Below, in pieces: positions 1 to 8,946 of a DNA stretch of 64,000 bases; position 1 is the first letter of the stretch; each line of letters opens with the position of its first letter. A program made the position numbers and the translations under genes. The DNA is from Dongia rigui (GTDB taxonomy: Bacteria; Pseudomonadota; Alphaproteobacteria; Dongiales; Dongiaceae). Location of the stretch: the NCBI RefSeq assembly GCF_034044635.1, contig NZ_JAXCLX010000004.1, positions 124,001-188,000 of the forward strand. Reading direction: 5' to 3'. The notes below the pieces were generated by a model. It was not told the origin of the DNA. It made no database searches and was given only the letters and a program-made list of their open reading frames with translations.

Positions 1-1
1 C

Positions 2-154
2 GGCCTGGCGGCGGCTTTCAGTGACCCGGCGCTTGAGGAGATTCGGGAGCGCATGTTCTTGAGCAGTATCGCCGTGCTCGACGAGGACGAGTACGACGTG
101 ATCCTGGACCAGGAACTGGCGGCCAAGCTTTCCGGCTGGGCGCAGGTCGCCTGA
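2..154 (+). CDS. C-terminal fragment of an unidentified protein, possibly PhnD-like binding protein
   Basis: An open frame runs from the window edge to the TGA at 152-154, giving about 50 residues rich in Asp and Glu (for example LDEDEYDVILDQE). The gene begins outside the window. The pattern of an acidic helix followed by a D/E-x-D-Y-D-x-I/L-L segment near the C terminus resembles the end of periplasmic phosphate/phosphonate-type binding proteins (PhnD-like), but this is recalled by eye and weak. The next gene starts only 3 nt after the stop, so the two are probably co-transcribed. Confidence 0.4.
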   Translation, partial: GLAAAFSDPALEEIRERMFLSSIAVLDEDEYDVILDQELAAKLSGWAQVA

Positions 155-157
155 GAT

Positions 158-1099
158 ATGGCCGAGACCCGTCACGCGGCACCTGGCGGCGGCACATTGT
201 GGCCGAGCCTCGCCATGATCGGCTCCTCGATCTTCTGGGGATCGATGTGGTTCGCGCTGCGCGAAGTGGAGGGAGCGGGCATCCCTGCCGCCTTGGCGGG
301 GGCGCTGTGTTACGGCGTGCCGCTCATTCCGTTGCTGCCATTCCTTTACACCCGTCGCCGCGAACTGGCGGCTGGCGGCTGGCGCATGCTGCTGTGTGGT
401 GGATCGCTCGCTTGCTGCAACATCTTCTTTGCCGTCGCCGTGGTGCTGGGCGAGGTCGGCGTCATCATCCTGCTGTTCTATTTGAGCCCGATCTGGTCGA
501 CCATTCTGGAGCGCGTCTTCATGAAGACGCCGCTGACGCCCGTCCGCTGGGTCGGGATCGGCCTGGCGCTCGTCGGTCTTGTCATCCTGCAAGGCGTCGG
601 TGGCCGAGCGCCCTGGCCGTCCGGCCTCGCCGAGTGGATGGGGTTGGCGGCCGGGATGTGCTGGGCCGTGGCACTGCTAACGGCGCGCATGTGGTCACAC
701 ATTTCCGTGCTCGATAAGAGCATCGCGCAATTCGGCTGCGCGCTGCCGATCGGCCTTCTGGTCTACCTGCTCATTGGCGACCATTACGGGCCAGCCGCCT
801 GGCCGGAAGCATCGACGTTGATGAGCGCCGTGCCGTGGATCATCGCCGCCGGCTTCATCTGGGTGGTGCCGGCGATGGTCTTGAGCCTTTGGGGTGCTGC
901 ACGCCTGTCGCCCGGGCGGGCCAGCATCCTCATGACATCGGAGGTCGTCGTTGGCGTCGGATCGGCGGCGTGGCTCGCCGGTGAGGAACTGGGGTGGCAC
1001 AAGATCCTTGGCGGCGTCCTCATCGTCAGCGCCAGCCTGCTGGAATCCTGGCAGGCGAGACGTGAAACAAAGACTGCGCGCGAAGGAGCCACCGCATGA
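158..1099 (+). CDS. DMT-superfamily (EamA) inner-membrane transporter
   Basis: The 313-residue protein is almost entirely hydrophobic and reads as about ten membrane helices arranged as two EamA halves, the usual length and layout of drug/metabolite transporters. Recognisable points are the small-residue first helix (IGSSIFWGSMWFALREVE) and a second repeat beginning near residue 150 with a Trp/Gly-rich helix. The family exports or exchanges metabolites; no substrate can be read from the sequence. The start is 3 nt after the upstream stop. The stop overlaps the start of the TusA-like gene by 4 nt (ATGA at 1096-1099), so the three genes form one transcription unit, and a link to sulfur or a small metabolite exporter is possible but unproven. 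Confidence 0.85.
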   Translation: MAETRHAAPGGGTLWPSLAMIGSSIFWGSMWFALREVEGAGIPAALAGALCYGVPLIPLLPFLYTRRRELAAGGWRMLLCGGSLACCNIFFAVAVVLGEVGVIILLFYLSPIWSTILERVFMKTPLTPVRWVGIGLALVGLVILQGVGGRAPWPSGLAEWMGLAAGMCWAVALLTARMWSHISVLDKSIAQFGCALPIGLLVYLLIGDHYGPAAWPEASTLMSAVPWIIAAGFIWVVPAMVLSLWGAARLSPGRASILMTSEVVVGVGSAAWLAGEELGWHKILGGVLIVSASLLESWQARRETKTAREGATA

Positions 1100-1323
1100 T
1101 CCGCCAATACGACGCCCGCGGCCTCAAATGCCCGATTCCGGTCTTAAAGGCGCGCAAACTAATCAAGGAACTGGCACCGGGTGATATCCTGGAAGTGGAT
1201 GCCACCGACCCCGGCGCCCCAAAAGACTTCGCCCATTTCTGCGAGGTGACGGGGAACAAGCTGCTGGATGGCAGCGAGCCTGAGCCCGGCGTCTATCGGA
1301 TTCGGGTCGAGGTCGTGGGGTAG
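1096..1323 (+). CDS. TusA/SirA-family sulfur carrier protein
   Basis: At 75 residues this is the full length of the TusA fold. The signature CPxP motif is present as LKCPIPVLKA, with the sulfur-carrying cysteine at residue 12, followed by the expected beta strand ending in ATDPGAPKD. TusA proteins pass persulfide sulfur between a desulfurase and acceptors in tRNA thiolation, molybdenum cofactor synthesis or sulfur oxidation; which applies here is not visible. Translation starts on an ATGA overlap with the EamA transporter, which implies coupling. The second half, including the D-x-G-x-x-x-D spacing, is normal for the family, so this is probably a functional protein. No desulfurase is adjacent. 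Confidence 0.9.
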   Translation: MIRQYDARGLKCPIPVLKARKLIKELAPGDILEVDATDPGAPKDFAHFCEVTGNKLLDGSEPEPGVYRIRVEVVG

Positions 1324-1324
1324 G

Positions 1325-1352
1325 GGGCTGAAGCGGCGGATCTACTTCGCCC
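1325..1352. terminator. hairpin between convergent tusA-like and GNAT genes
   Basis: GGGC-GAAG (1325-1333, one bulged T) pairs with CTTC-GCCC (1345-1352) across an 11-nt loop. The hairpin lies directly after the tusA-like stop and its loop contains the GNAT stop codon on the other strand. No clear T-tract follows, so it is only a possible bidirectional terminator. Confidence 0.3.
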
Positions 1353-1806
1353 TGTTGCGCAGCGCCTCCCCGCTCAGGCGGAAGAATACCTTCTCTTCCT
1401 GCACAACGGCACCTATCCCCCTGTAAAAATCGACCAGCTGCTGGTTGTTGCGATCAGCCGTCCAGTCGACGCGCTGATGGCCGCGGGCGACAGCGAGCGC
1501 GGCGACCGCCTCGATCAATGCGCGGCCGATGCCTTTCCCGCGCGCCGGCTTTGTCACGAAGAGCTCCTTGAGGAAGAATCCCGAACGGATGCCGGGACCG
1601 GGAAAGATCGTGCCAAAGGCAGCGAAGCCGAGGCACTCCTTGGCGTCACATGCGATCAGCATTTCGGCACCGGATGGCAATCGGGCGAAGGTTTGGGTGA
1701 GATCGTCGCGGGACGGGCATGGAACCTGATAGTGCGCCTGCATTTCGATGAAGAGATCAGCGAGGGCGGGATGGTCAGCAGCGACGGGCAGGCGGATTTC
1801 CAACAC
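1342..1806 (-). CDS. GNAT-family N-acetyltransferase
   Basis: The protein carries the GNAT acetyl-CoA-binding loop: FFLKELFVTKPARGKGIG followed by a helix rich in Ala (motif A, R/Q-x-x-G-x-G/A appears as ARGKGIG), then the W-T-A-D-R-N-N-Q motif B strand and a C-terminal motif ending in FYRGIGAVV. The ATG at 1914 would add an unrelated Pro-rich leader; the GTG at 1804-1806 has an AGGAG sequence about 9 nt upstream and begins the domain at VLEIRLPV, so I use it (154 aa, the usual length). The acceptor substrate is unknown. It converges with the tusA-like gene with an 18-nt gap. Confidence 0.85.
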   Translation of the reverse strand: MLEIRLPVAADHPALADLFIEMQAHYQVPCPSRDDLTQTFARLPSGAEMLIACDAKECLGFAAFGTIFPGPGIRSGFFLKELFVTKPARGKGIGRALIEAVAALAVARGHQRVDWTADRNNQQLVDFYRGIGAVVQEEKVFFRLSGEALRNRAK

Positions 1807-1897
1807 CGGGGACGGCTCCTGAAGGGGGTAGGAGGGAGCTTTCCACAGAATCGGTTGCCCCGCTAGTTGGCCGGGCGGCACGGTCCGCGGGGGTGGC

Positions 1898-2941
1898 TCA
1901 GAATTCCACCGCAAAGGCCAGACTAACGGTATGCGTCAGGGCATCGCCCCCTGGCTCCGTGCTGTCGAGGCGGTCGAAGGTGTAGCCGGCGCTGAGATCC
2001 ATGGGGCGCAGCATCGGGTCGAGGTTATGCCAGGCCAGCCGCATGTCGAGATGCTGGGTGTCTTCGCTTTGACGTGCATCGCTGGTGAAGCGGGGCAATT
2101 CATCGGTGCTTCGGCAGTAGCGCAAGCTGGCCGCGAATTCGATTTCGTCGGATAGGGGAAAGGACATGGCGACCGATGGGTCGAAATCGTTGGCAACGGC
2201 GTCGAGGTCGCCGAGACTGCCGACCTTGCGGCCGTTTTCTGTCGACAGCGCGTAGGTCGCGTCAAAGGAGAAATCGAGCGAGCTGCGCTTATCGAAACGG
2301 TAAGCGAAGGCCGTGCGGGCTGTGGCTTTCGACCCATCGCCGCCGAGCGCGGTCGCGTCATGCCGGCGATAGCGCAGGCTGTTCACCCAGCTGAGCCCAC
2401 TCCCTATGCCGTTTTCCAGCCTGAGGGCAGCGTCGTAATCGCTGGCGTCAATTTCGCCTTCGACCACTGTGACGCGCCAGCCAGGTTCAAAGCTCAGCGC
2501 CAAATCGTCGTCGCCATAGCGCCAAGTTGCCGCCGCCTTGGCGATATCGGTACCCCAGCCGTCGCTCATGTATTTGGTTTTGGAAAGGCCGGCGCGCCAT
2601 TCGAGCGTCATCTTGTCTGCAAGTTTCGTGTCATAGGTGCCGCTCATGCTGGCCTCGACGCCCGCACCCGCGCCGATATCGGCGTCGCGCGACCCGAATG
2701 TGAGTGGGAGGCCGATGAGGCTCAGCGGGGTGGGCGCTCTGAATGTCTGGGGTTCGGCGGTCCTCGCATCCGCATCGGCCATGCGGTCATTGAGCAGATC
2801 GACATGGAGGGCCAGCTGGAGGGGACGCTTCTTTCCATCCTCGGCCTGCGCTGGTCCCATGCTGGTGCCAGCAACGATCAGCGAAACCGCAATCCGCCCC
2901 GCGCCGCGCTGCGCGCAGTTGGCAATTCGACGACGACCCAT
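1898..2941 (-). CDS. predicted outer-membrane beta-barrel protein
   Basis: The 347-residue protein starts with a Sec-type signal peptide (basic n-region, hydrophobic stretch SLIVAG, cleavage likely after AQA near residue 34). The mature part consists of alternating-polarity strands separated by Asp/Gly-rich turns, such as GDDDLALSFEPGWRV and SSLDFSFDATYAL, and ends in a terminal aromatic residue (LAFAVEF), the usual BAM recognition pattern. I do not recognise a specific family. The ATG is preceded by AAGGGG with 7 nt spacing. The GNAT gene lies downstream on the same strand, but about 90 nt away, so they may or may not be co-transcribed. Confidence 0.7.
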   Translation of the reverse strand: MGRRRIANCAQRGAGRIAVSLIVAGTSMGPAQAEDGKKRPLQLALHVDLLNDRMADADARTAEPQTFRAPTPLSLIGLPLTFGSRDADIGAGAGVEASMSGTYDTKLADKMTLEWRAGLSKTKYMSDGWGTDIAKAAATWRYGDDDLALSFEPGWRVTVVEGEIDASDYDAALRLENGIGSGLSWVNSLRYRRHDATALGGDGSKATARTAFAYRFDKRSSLDFSFDATYALSTENGRKVGSLGDLDAVANDFDPSVAMSFPLSDEIEFAASLRYCRSTDELPRFTSDARQSEDTQHLDMRLAWHNLDPMLRPMDLSAGYTFDRLDSTEPGGDALTHTVSLAFAVEF

Positions 2942-3139
2942 GCCACGACCCCTTGCTGCGATTCCCCTGCAAGAACAGGGTTCGCCAGCGGGATGAACAT
3001 TTGCTTAAGCGGACATCGGTGCATTGGCGGAGAAAGCGTCACATGGCGCCGTTTCATCCGATTGCCACAGGGGTCGTGATCGAGATCGATTAACCTTCGC
3101 CGTCACCGCCGCATTTGTCACAGCAGTGGAGGTCGTCGT

Positions 3140-3727
3140 TCAGTCGCTTGGGCGATTGAGATTGTCGTCGGACCAAGAGATGAAGAAGAGCAGGACCGTC
3201 TCCTTGGTGTAGGAAGCGCTGGGCGCGGGTGATGCCGTGGCGATCAGCGTGCCTTCCTTGGCGTCATAGGCGGCGGCCGAAAACTTGGCGACGCCCATGT
3301 CGGTCTGTCGTTTATAAAAAGCGATTTCGGGGAAGGTGAAGGCGCCACCCGCCAGCGGCACGGGAAGGTCGAAGCTGGGGATGCCGACCAGCAGCTTCTT
3401 CTGATCGGCGGAGAGGGCGCCGGCACGGATTTCGATGATGCATTCCGCATCCTTCTTTTCCTGCACCAGATGCAAGCCCTTGCGCAGCGCTTGTTCGCGG
3501 ATGGCGGCGACCGCATACTTGGCGTCATAGCCTTCGAAATTGGCTGGCTCGACGAAGACTTTCTTGCCGGCGGGGACGCCGAAATCGAGGCTCTGCGCCT
3601 GGGCTTCCGCCGCCGTCGAGAGGAGCAGCTGCTCGGTTGCGGTTCGCGCCGGCTCCGTATTGCGCATGCTGGTGCAGGCGGCCAGCGCGGGCATCGCGAA
3701 AAGGAGGACAAGGGCGCGAACGGCCAT
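3140..3727 (-). CDS. predicted lipoprotein, DUF6655-like
   Basis: The N terminus is a lipoprotein signal: a short basic start, a hydrophobic core (LVLLFAMPA) and a lipobox LAAC, predicting a lipid-anchored cysteine about 17 residues in. The mature domain starts RNTEPARTATEQLLLS and contains VFVEPANFEGYDAKY and AECIIEIRAGA, an arrangement I recall from the DUF6655 family; function of that family is unknown to me. The longer frame begins at 3784, but the ATG at 3725-3727 has AGGGAA with 7 nt spacing and places the signal peptide correctly (195 aa). It is transcribed in the same direction as the outer-membrane barrel gene, 198 nt upstream of it. Confidence 0.65.
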   Translation of the reverse strand: MAVRALVLLFAMPALAACTSMRNTEPARTATEQLLLSTAAEAQAQSLDFGVPAGKKVFVEPANFEGYDAKYAVAAIREQALRKGLHLVQEKKDAECIIEIRAGALSADQKKLLVGIPSFDLPVPLAGGAFTFPEIAFYKRQTDMGVAKFSAAAYDAKEGTLIATASPAPSASYTKETVLLFFISWSDDNLNRPSD

Positions 3728-3842
3728 GAGCATATTCCCTGAACAGTGTGGCGGAGATGGGCAGCAGGACTGCACCATCAACACGCGGGAAAACGCTTAG
3801 GTCCCGGGGTTCGGAGATTTTACCGCCGCCGCAGGTGTGCGA

Positions 3843-4997
3843 TCAGTTGGTCTTGATCGCCGGGTCGGCCCGCAGGGCGGCCGGCAGGAACCGGGTCACG
3901 CCATGTTCATCGTAGTATTTCAGCGCGCCGGCATGGAAAGGCACACTGACGCCGGCGATGGCGAGTTGCAGGTCAAGCGCCTTGCCCGCAGCCGAAACCT
4001 GGTCGAGGTTCTTGCGTGTGGCTTCGAGCCAGACGGCCCGGGTGAGCTCGTAGGCGATCTCGGCATCAAGTGTCGACGGGACCAGCCAGACGGCGACCAG
4101 TTCGACGGTCGGCGTGTCGGGAATATTGCGGAAGGTGTTCGCCTTGATGACGCCGCTGGCAATGAAGCCGTAGCTTTTCATCATCTTGTTGACCGCCTCG
4201 CCCGTGATGGGCAGGAAGCGCACGGGCATCGAGTTGGCAAGATTGGTGACGTCGCGGCTGTCCAGAGCATCGACCACGATCATCGCGTCAATCTTGCCTG
4301 CAGCCAGCGCTTCGCTGGCGGCCGGGAAATCCAGATAGCTCGGCTTCACGCGCTTGGTCGACAGGCCATGAAAGCCCAGGATCTGCCGGGCGGTCACGGC
4401 GTTGTCGCTGTTCTCGCCGCCGAGATTGACGCGCAGGCCCTTGAGCGCCGGCACGTCCTTGGCGGCCGACTGAGGGCCGACGATGATTTTCACGTTGAGC
4501 CGGCCAAGGCCACAGATGGCCCGCAGGCCCGCATCCTTGCCGGGGGTCTTGAAGATGTCCTTGCCGCTATAGGCGAGGTAGGCGATGTCGGCCTGGGCGA
4601 CAGCGGATTCGACGAGCTTGGAGCGCAGCTGGCCGAGGTTTTCGACCGAACCGGAACTTGTCTGGGCGAGGCCGATCATGCCCGGAATGCCGCAGGAGCC
4701 GCCTTCGTCGCAGCTGCGGGTCCCCGGCGGGTTGCTGATGGCACCGCCGATGAGGCCGGCCAATTCGTAAATGGGCGTGCCCGGCGCACCGGCGCCGACC
4801 CGGAAATAGCTGAGTTCCTGGGCGCTCGTTCGAACCGGGGCGGAAAGCAGGGGCAGGCCGAAGCCGATGGCGCCCGCCGCGCAGGCCGCACCGCCGAGGC
4901 CGAAAAGGACTCTGCGCCGGCTGACGAGGTCCGCGCGCAGCCGATCCGATGAGATCATCGAATGGAATCTACGCTTGCTGACCTTCAAAAAGTCCAT
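3843..4997 (-). CDS. TAXI-family TRAP transporter solute-binding protein
   Basis: The protein has a twin-arginine-like leader (VSRRRVLFGLGG followed by an Ala/Gly-rich hydrophobic segment) and then the TAXI binding-protein fold: YFRVGAGAPGTPIYELAGLIGGAIS, SGSVENL, ADIAYLAYSG and a C-terminal domain ending in YYDEHGVTRFLP. TAXI proteins bind dicarboxylates or amino acids such as glutamate for a TRAP permease. No permease gene is present nearby, so the protein is an orphan or serves a permease elsewhere. The most upstream start is a TTG at 5033; ATG at 4997 or 4958 are more likely, and neither has a strong ribosome-binding site. Conserved CDEGGSCG contains two cysteines, also common in this subgroup. 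Confidence 0.85.
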   Translation of the reverse strand: MDFLKVSKRRFHSMISSDRLRADLVSRRRVLFGLGGAACAAGAIGFGLPLLSAPVRTSAQELSYFRVGAGAPGTPIYELAGLIGGAISNPPGTRSCDEGGSCGIPGMIGLAQTSSGSVENLGQLRSKLVESAVAQADIAYLAYSGKDIFKTPGKDAGLRAICGLGRLNVKIIVGPQSAAKDVPALKGLRVNLGGENSDNAVTARQILGFHGLSTKRVKPSYLDFPAASEALAAGKIDAMIVVDALDSRDVTNLANSMPVRFLPITGEAVNKMMKSYGFIASGVIKANTFRNIPDTPTVELVAVWLVPSTLDAEIAYELTRAVWLEATRKNLDQVSAAGKALDLQLAIAGVSVPFHAGALKYYDEHGVTRFLPAALRADPAIKTN

Positions 4998-5119
4998 TGT
5001 CGAGCCGGTCACTGGGGGTTTGGGCTGCTGCAAATTTTCTCTTGCGCAGCACCCTTATGATATAGCCCGAGTGTTAATGAGTCGCCAATGCTGTGGCGTC
5101 ACAAAGGTGTGCGTTTCCG

Positions 5120-6607
5120 TCAAAAGTCGGCGATCGAGAATGGTTGCGGCGCGCTTAACGTTTGTGACGGAACGCTGGCACGACGCGGCAGAGGCCGTCC
5201 CGGACGGGTGCCCGTCGCGGCACCTTCGCGCCACGTGAAGGCCCCATTTACAAGCACAAATCGAATGCCATGGCTGGGCGCGATCGGATCCTGAAACGTG
5301 GCGCGGTCGATGATCGTGGCAGGGTCGAAGACTGTGACATCGGCAAAAGCTCCGACAGCCAGTTTTCCGCGATCGATGAGGCCAAAGCGGCGGGCGGTGA
5401 GGCCAGTCATTTTATGGATCGCCGTCTCTAGATCGAAAAGCCCGAGATCGCGCGCGTAATGCCCGAGAACGCGGGGGAAACTGCCCCAGAGGCGCGGGTG
5501 GTTGATCTCGCCGCCGGGCAGGCCATCGCTGCCGATCATGGTGGGGCCGTATTGCAGGATGCGCTGCACGTCGGCCTCATCCTGGCAGAAATAGATCGCG
5601 CCGCCCGGGATCAGGCGCTGGGCGGCGGTGTCGCGGTCGACGGCCCATTCGGCGGCGATATCGTCGAGTTCGCGGCCGGCCATTTCCGGGTGCGGCTGTG
5701 AGGAACTGATGAGGATCCGGGAGGCCGAAATGACGAAGGCCGGGTCGATGATCGTGGCTGCGGCGTTATAGGGGTAGACGTCGAGAGCGACCGCCTGGGC
5801 CTTGCGGGCGTTATCGATCATCGGCAGCGACCAGGCGGTATGGCCGATATTCTCCGGTCCGTCCCCCTGGTGGTGGGAGAGGATCACCGGCGTCGCGGCG
5901 GCGCGGCCGATTTCGATCGCCTCCTCAAGCGCTGCGCGGAACTGGGCGTCGTAGTTCCTGGAATGGGTGGTGTAGACGGCACCGGCTTCACCGGCCAGGC
6001 GGGCAAGGGCCACGACCTCGCGCGTATCCGCTGCCTTGTTGCTGGGATATTCCAGGCCGGTGGAGAAGCCGATCGCGCCGTCAGCCAGGGCCTGTTTCAG
6101 GCGCTGGCCCATGACCGCGATCTCGGCGTCCGTCGCCGGCCGGTCCAGTTGGTCCATGCATTCAACGCGCAGGACCGAATGGCCGACCAGGGCAGCGCTG
6201 TTGACGGCGGCAGGCGCCTCCTCAAGGGCCGCGAAATAGTCGGCCAAGCGCGGGAAGCGGTAATAGCTTTGATCGCCCAGCAGGAAATCCAGGGGATAGC
6301 TGTCGCGCGGGGTAAGCGGCGCGGCACTGAAGCCGCAATTGCCGACGACCACCGTCGTGCAGCCCTGGCTGACCTTTGACGGCATGTCCGGCTCGGCCAG
6401 GAGGGCGATGTCGTCATGGGCGTGGCAGTCAATGAAACCAGGGGCGACGATGCAACCGGTGGCATCGATTACCTCGGGCGCCGTGTCGCCCGCGAGATCG
6501 CCCAGGGCGCTGATGCGGTCGCCGGTGATGCCGACATCCGCGGCAAAGCGCTTGTTGCCGCTGCCATCAATAACGTCACCATGGCGAATGAGGATGTCGT
6601 GCTTCAT
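5120..6607 (-). CDS. N-acyl-D-amino-acid deacylase family amidohydrolase (D-aminoacylase)
   Basis: A metal-dependent amidohydrolase of 495 residues. The N terminus DILIRHGDVIDGSGNKRF and the metal motif APGFIDCHAHDD are typical, as is the family-specific metal-bridging cysteine in VVVGNCGFSAAPL. Later landmarks are LEYPSN, THSRNY, ILSHHQGDG, and IGSDGLPGG followed by HPRLWGSFPRVLG. The family removes acyl groups from N-acyl-D-amino acids, or hydrolyses D-amino-acid dipeptides. The ATG at 6605-6607 has GGGAG eight nt upstream, whereas the longer frame from 6682 overlaps the divergent promoter region. The adjacent TAXI binding protein, 122 nt downstream on the same strand, could supply an amino-acid-like substrate (inference). 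Confidence 0.88.
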   Translation of the reverse strand: MKHDILIRHGDVIDGSGNKRFAADVGITGDRISALGDLAGDTAPEVIDATGCIVAPGFIDCHAHDDIALLAEPDMPSKVSQGCTTVVVGNCGFSAAPLTPRDSYPLDFLLGDQSYYRFPRLADYFAALEEAPAAVNSAALVGHSVLRVECMDQLDRPATDAEIAVMGQRLKQALADGAIGFSTGLEYPSNKAADTREVVALARLAGEAGAVYTTHSRNYDAQFRAALEEAIEIGRAAATPVILSHHQGDGPENIGHTAWSLPMIDNARKAQAVALDVYPYNAAATIIDPAFVISASRILISSSQPHPEMAGRELDDIAAEWAVDRDTAAQRLIPGGAIYFCQDEADVQRILQYGPTMIGSDGLPGGEINHPRLWGSFPRVLGHYARDLGLFDLETAIHKMTGLTARRFGLIDRGKLAVGAFADVTVFDPATIIDRATFQDPIAPSHGIRFVLVNGAFTWREGAATGTRPGRPLPRRASVPSQTLSAPQPFSIADF

Positions 6608-6717
6608 GGTCGTCTCCCGCGTGTCGTTTTTAATCAAGCCGATGGCGACTTGTCTCATGCCCCCAAGCTTTGGTATCAGCACTTCTAACGGATCACGACG
6701 GAATTGGAATCCCCCAG
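6608..6717. promoter_or_regulatory. divergent promoter region
   Basis: This 110-nt spacer separates the D-aminoacylase gene (leftward) from the acyl-CoA synthetase gene (rightward) and must carry at least one promoter for each direction. I cannot assign -35/-10 boxes or an operator with confidence. Confidence 0.4.
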
Positions 6718-8817
6718 ATGAATACCAAGCGGCAGCAGAATATCCGGCGCCTCCTCAAGCCGCGTCATGTGTGCATCGTCGGCGGACAGGCCATGGCCGA
6801 TTCCATCGCCCGCTGTGCGCAGGCCGGATTTGCCGGCGAGGTCTGGGTGGTGAATCCGAAATATCAGGAACTCGGTGGGCGCAAATGCTACCCCAGCATC
6901 GCGGCACTGCCCGAAGCGCCGGATGCGACCTTCATCGCCGTGCCGCGCGAAGCGACGATCGAGATACTCAAGGAACTCAGCGCGCGCGGGGCGGGTGGGG
7001 CGATCTGTTACGCGGCGGGCTATGCCGAGGTGGGTGGCGAAGGTGTCGAGCTGCAGAAGCAGTTCATCGCTGCGGCAGGCGATCTCGCCGTGGTGGGGCC
7101 GAACTGCTATGGCATCCTCAACTATCTCAACGGTATCGTGCTGTGGCCGACGGGGCACAATGGCGCGCTGGTTGAGACCGGCTGTGCCCTGGTGGCGCAG
7201 AGCGGCAACATCGCGCTCAATCTCACCTGCAATGATCGCTCGGTCCCGTTCGCCTATGTCATCACCTCAGGGAACCAGGTGGTCCTCAACGTTGCCGATT
7301 TCGTCGATGCACTGGCCGAGGATCCGAAGGTCACGGCGATCGGTCTCTATATCGAGGCGATCAGCGACATTCCGGCCTTCAGCCGTGCCGCCGCCAAGGC
7401 GCTGGCCAATGGCAAGCCGCTGATCGCGCTCAAAGCCGGCAAGTCGGAACTGGGCAGCCAACTCGCCATGAGCCACACCTCGTCCTTGGCCGGCAGCGAC
7501 CGCATGTATGACGCGCTGTTCGCGCGGCTCGGCGTCATCCGCGTCAATTCGATCCCCGATCTTCTGGAGACGATGAAGCTCATCTCGATTGCGGGATTGC
7601 CCAAGGGCAAGAGCCTCGCGGTCTTTACCTGCTCGGGCGGCGACGGGCTGATGACGGCTGACTTGGCGGAAGAACTCGATGTGCCGCTCAACCCGCACAG
7701 CCCGGAACAGGTCGCCGATCTCAAGACCCAGCTGCCGAATTTCGCCAGCGTCACCAACCCGCTGGACTACAACACGTCTCTGTGGAGCCATGAGGACCTG
7801 CTGACCAAATGCTTCGGCACGGTGATGCGCGGTGACTATGACGCCGGCATGCTGATCCTCGATTACGCCGTCGATGGCGAAGCGAGCGAGAAGGCGTGCG
7901 ATGCATCGGTCAATGCGATCATGAGTGCCTGTGCCACCTATGGCAAAATGCCGATTGTCACGGCGACGCTGCCGGAACTTCTGCCGGCGCGGGTGCGCGA
8001 GCGGATGGCGAAGCAGCATGCAGCACCGATGCAGGGCCTGCCGGAAGCGATGCGCGCCTTTGCTGCCACAGCACGTTTTGCCCGGCAGCGCGAAGAGTTG
8101 AAGGCCGGTTCGACCGACGCGCTCGCCATGCCGCTCACCCCGGTACTGGATGGACCCACGCGGATTGTCTCCGAACATGCCGCCAAGGCCGCCTTGGGCG
8201 CGTTCGGCTTGAAGGTTCCTCAAAGCCGTATTGTGCCGGTGGTGGATGCTGCCAAGGCTGCCACCGAACTCGGCTTCCCAGTGGTGCTGAAGGTCGCTGC
8301 GCCCGTCATCGCCCACAAGACCGAAGCGGGCGCCGTTGCGGTCAACCTCAAATCCTCGGGCGAGGTTGAGGCAGCGATCGCACGCATGCATGAGAGTGTC
8401 GCGGCTTATAAACCCGGACTGAAGATCGAGCAGGTCCTGGTCGAGGCGATGGTCAAGGACGTCGTGGCCGAACTCATCATTGGCGTGAAACGCGATCCGC
8501 AATTCGGCCTGGCGCTGGTGGTTGGTGCCGGCGGCATCCTGGTGGAGATGGTTGAGGACGCGGCGCTGCTGCTGCTGCCGACCGAGCGCAAGACGGTCGA
8601 GAAGGCGATCAATGGCTTGAAGATCGCCAAACTGCTGCGCGGCTATCGCGGCAAACCGGCAGGCGATATCGAAGCCGTTGTTAACGCTGTCATGGCGGTG
8701 GCGCAATATGCCGAAGCGCATCGCGGCGATCTGGTCGAGCTCGACGCCAATCCGCTGATGGTTCTGCCGAAAGGCGCTGTTGCCGTCGACGCACTAATTA
8801 TCCAAGCGGACAAGTAA
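6718..8817 (+). CDS. ADP-forming acyl-CoA synthetase (acetate--CoA ligase family)
   Basis: A single-chain NDP-forming acyl-CoA synthetase of 699 residues. It has an N-terminal CoA-binding Rossmann domain (VCIVGGQAMADS, WVVNPKYQELGG), then a ligase domain with GPNCYG and the catalytic phosphohistidine loop AMSHTSSLAGSD, and a C-terminal ATP-grasp domain (VLKVAAPVIAHKTEAGAV, MVKDVVAELIIGVKRDPQFG, ELDANPLMV). It converts an acid plus CoA and ATP to acyl-CoA, ADP and Pi, or the reverse. The ATG at 6718 matches the usual N terminus (KRQQNIRRLLKPRHV); the frame is open back to 6670. Substrate is not evident. It is followed on the same strand by an aminotransferase gene after 129 nt. Confidence 0.88.
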   Translation: MNTKRQQNIRRLLKPRHVCIVGGQAMADSIARCAQAGFAGEVWVVNPKYQELGGRKCYPSIAALPEAPDATFIAVPREATIEILKELSARGAGGAICYAAGYAEVGGEGVELQKQFIAAAGDLAVVGPNCYGILNYLNGIVLWPTGHNGALVETGCALVAQSGNIALNLTCNDRSVPFAYVITSGNQVVLNVADFVDALAEDPKVTAIGLYIEAISDIPAFSRAAAKALANGKPLIALKAGKSELGSQLAMSHTSSLAGSDRMYDALFARLGVIRVNSIPDLLETMKLISIAGLPKGKSLAVFTCSGGDGLMTADLAEELDVPLNPHSPEQVADLKTQLPNFASVTNPLDYNTSLWSHEDLLTKCFGTVMRGDYDAGMLILDYAVDGEASEKACDASVNAIMSACATYGKMPIVTATLPELLPARVRERMAKQHAAPMQGLPEAMRAFAATARFARQREELKAGSTDALAMPLTPVLDGPTRIVSEHAAKAALGAFGLKVPQSRIVPVVDAAKAATELGFPVVLKVAAPVIAHKTEAGAVAVNLKSSGEVEAAIARMHESVAAYKPGLKIEQVLVEAMVKDVVAELIIGVKRDPQFGLALVVGAGGILVEMVEDAALLLLPTERKTVEKAINGLKIAKLLRGYRGKPAGDIEAVVNAVMAVAQYAEAHRGDLVELDANPLMVLPKGAVAVDALIIQADK

Positions 8818-8946
8818 CAACGCGCGCGTTACTTTCGAGGTGATGTCGGCGTTCGGTCATTGATCAACGTCGTTTTCGGACCAGCCCGATATCGCCCTCG
8901 GCCTCACGCTTATCTCCAGCAAGCGACAAACGCATGGGGAGAGAAG

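Noticed and set aside
1807-1914. Extended N terminus of the GNAT gene from the ATG at 1914
   Set aside because: The added Pro-rich leader overlaps the end of the outer-membrane protein gene and lacks a ribosome-binding site; the GTG at 1806 has a good one.
8819-8830. AACGCGCGCGTT palindrome after the acyl-CoA synthetase stop as a terminator
   Set aside because: It is a simple alternating CG palindrome with no loop or T-run, so termination is not supported.
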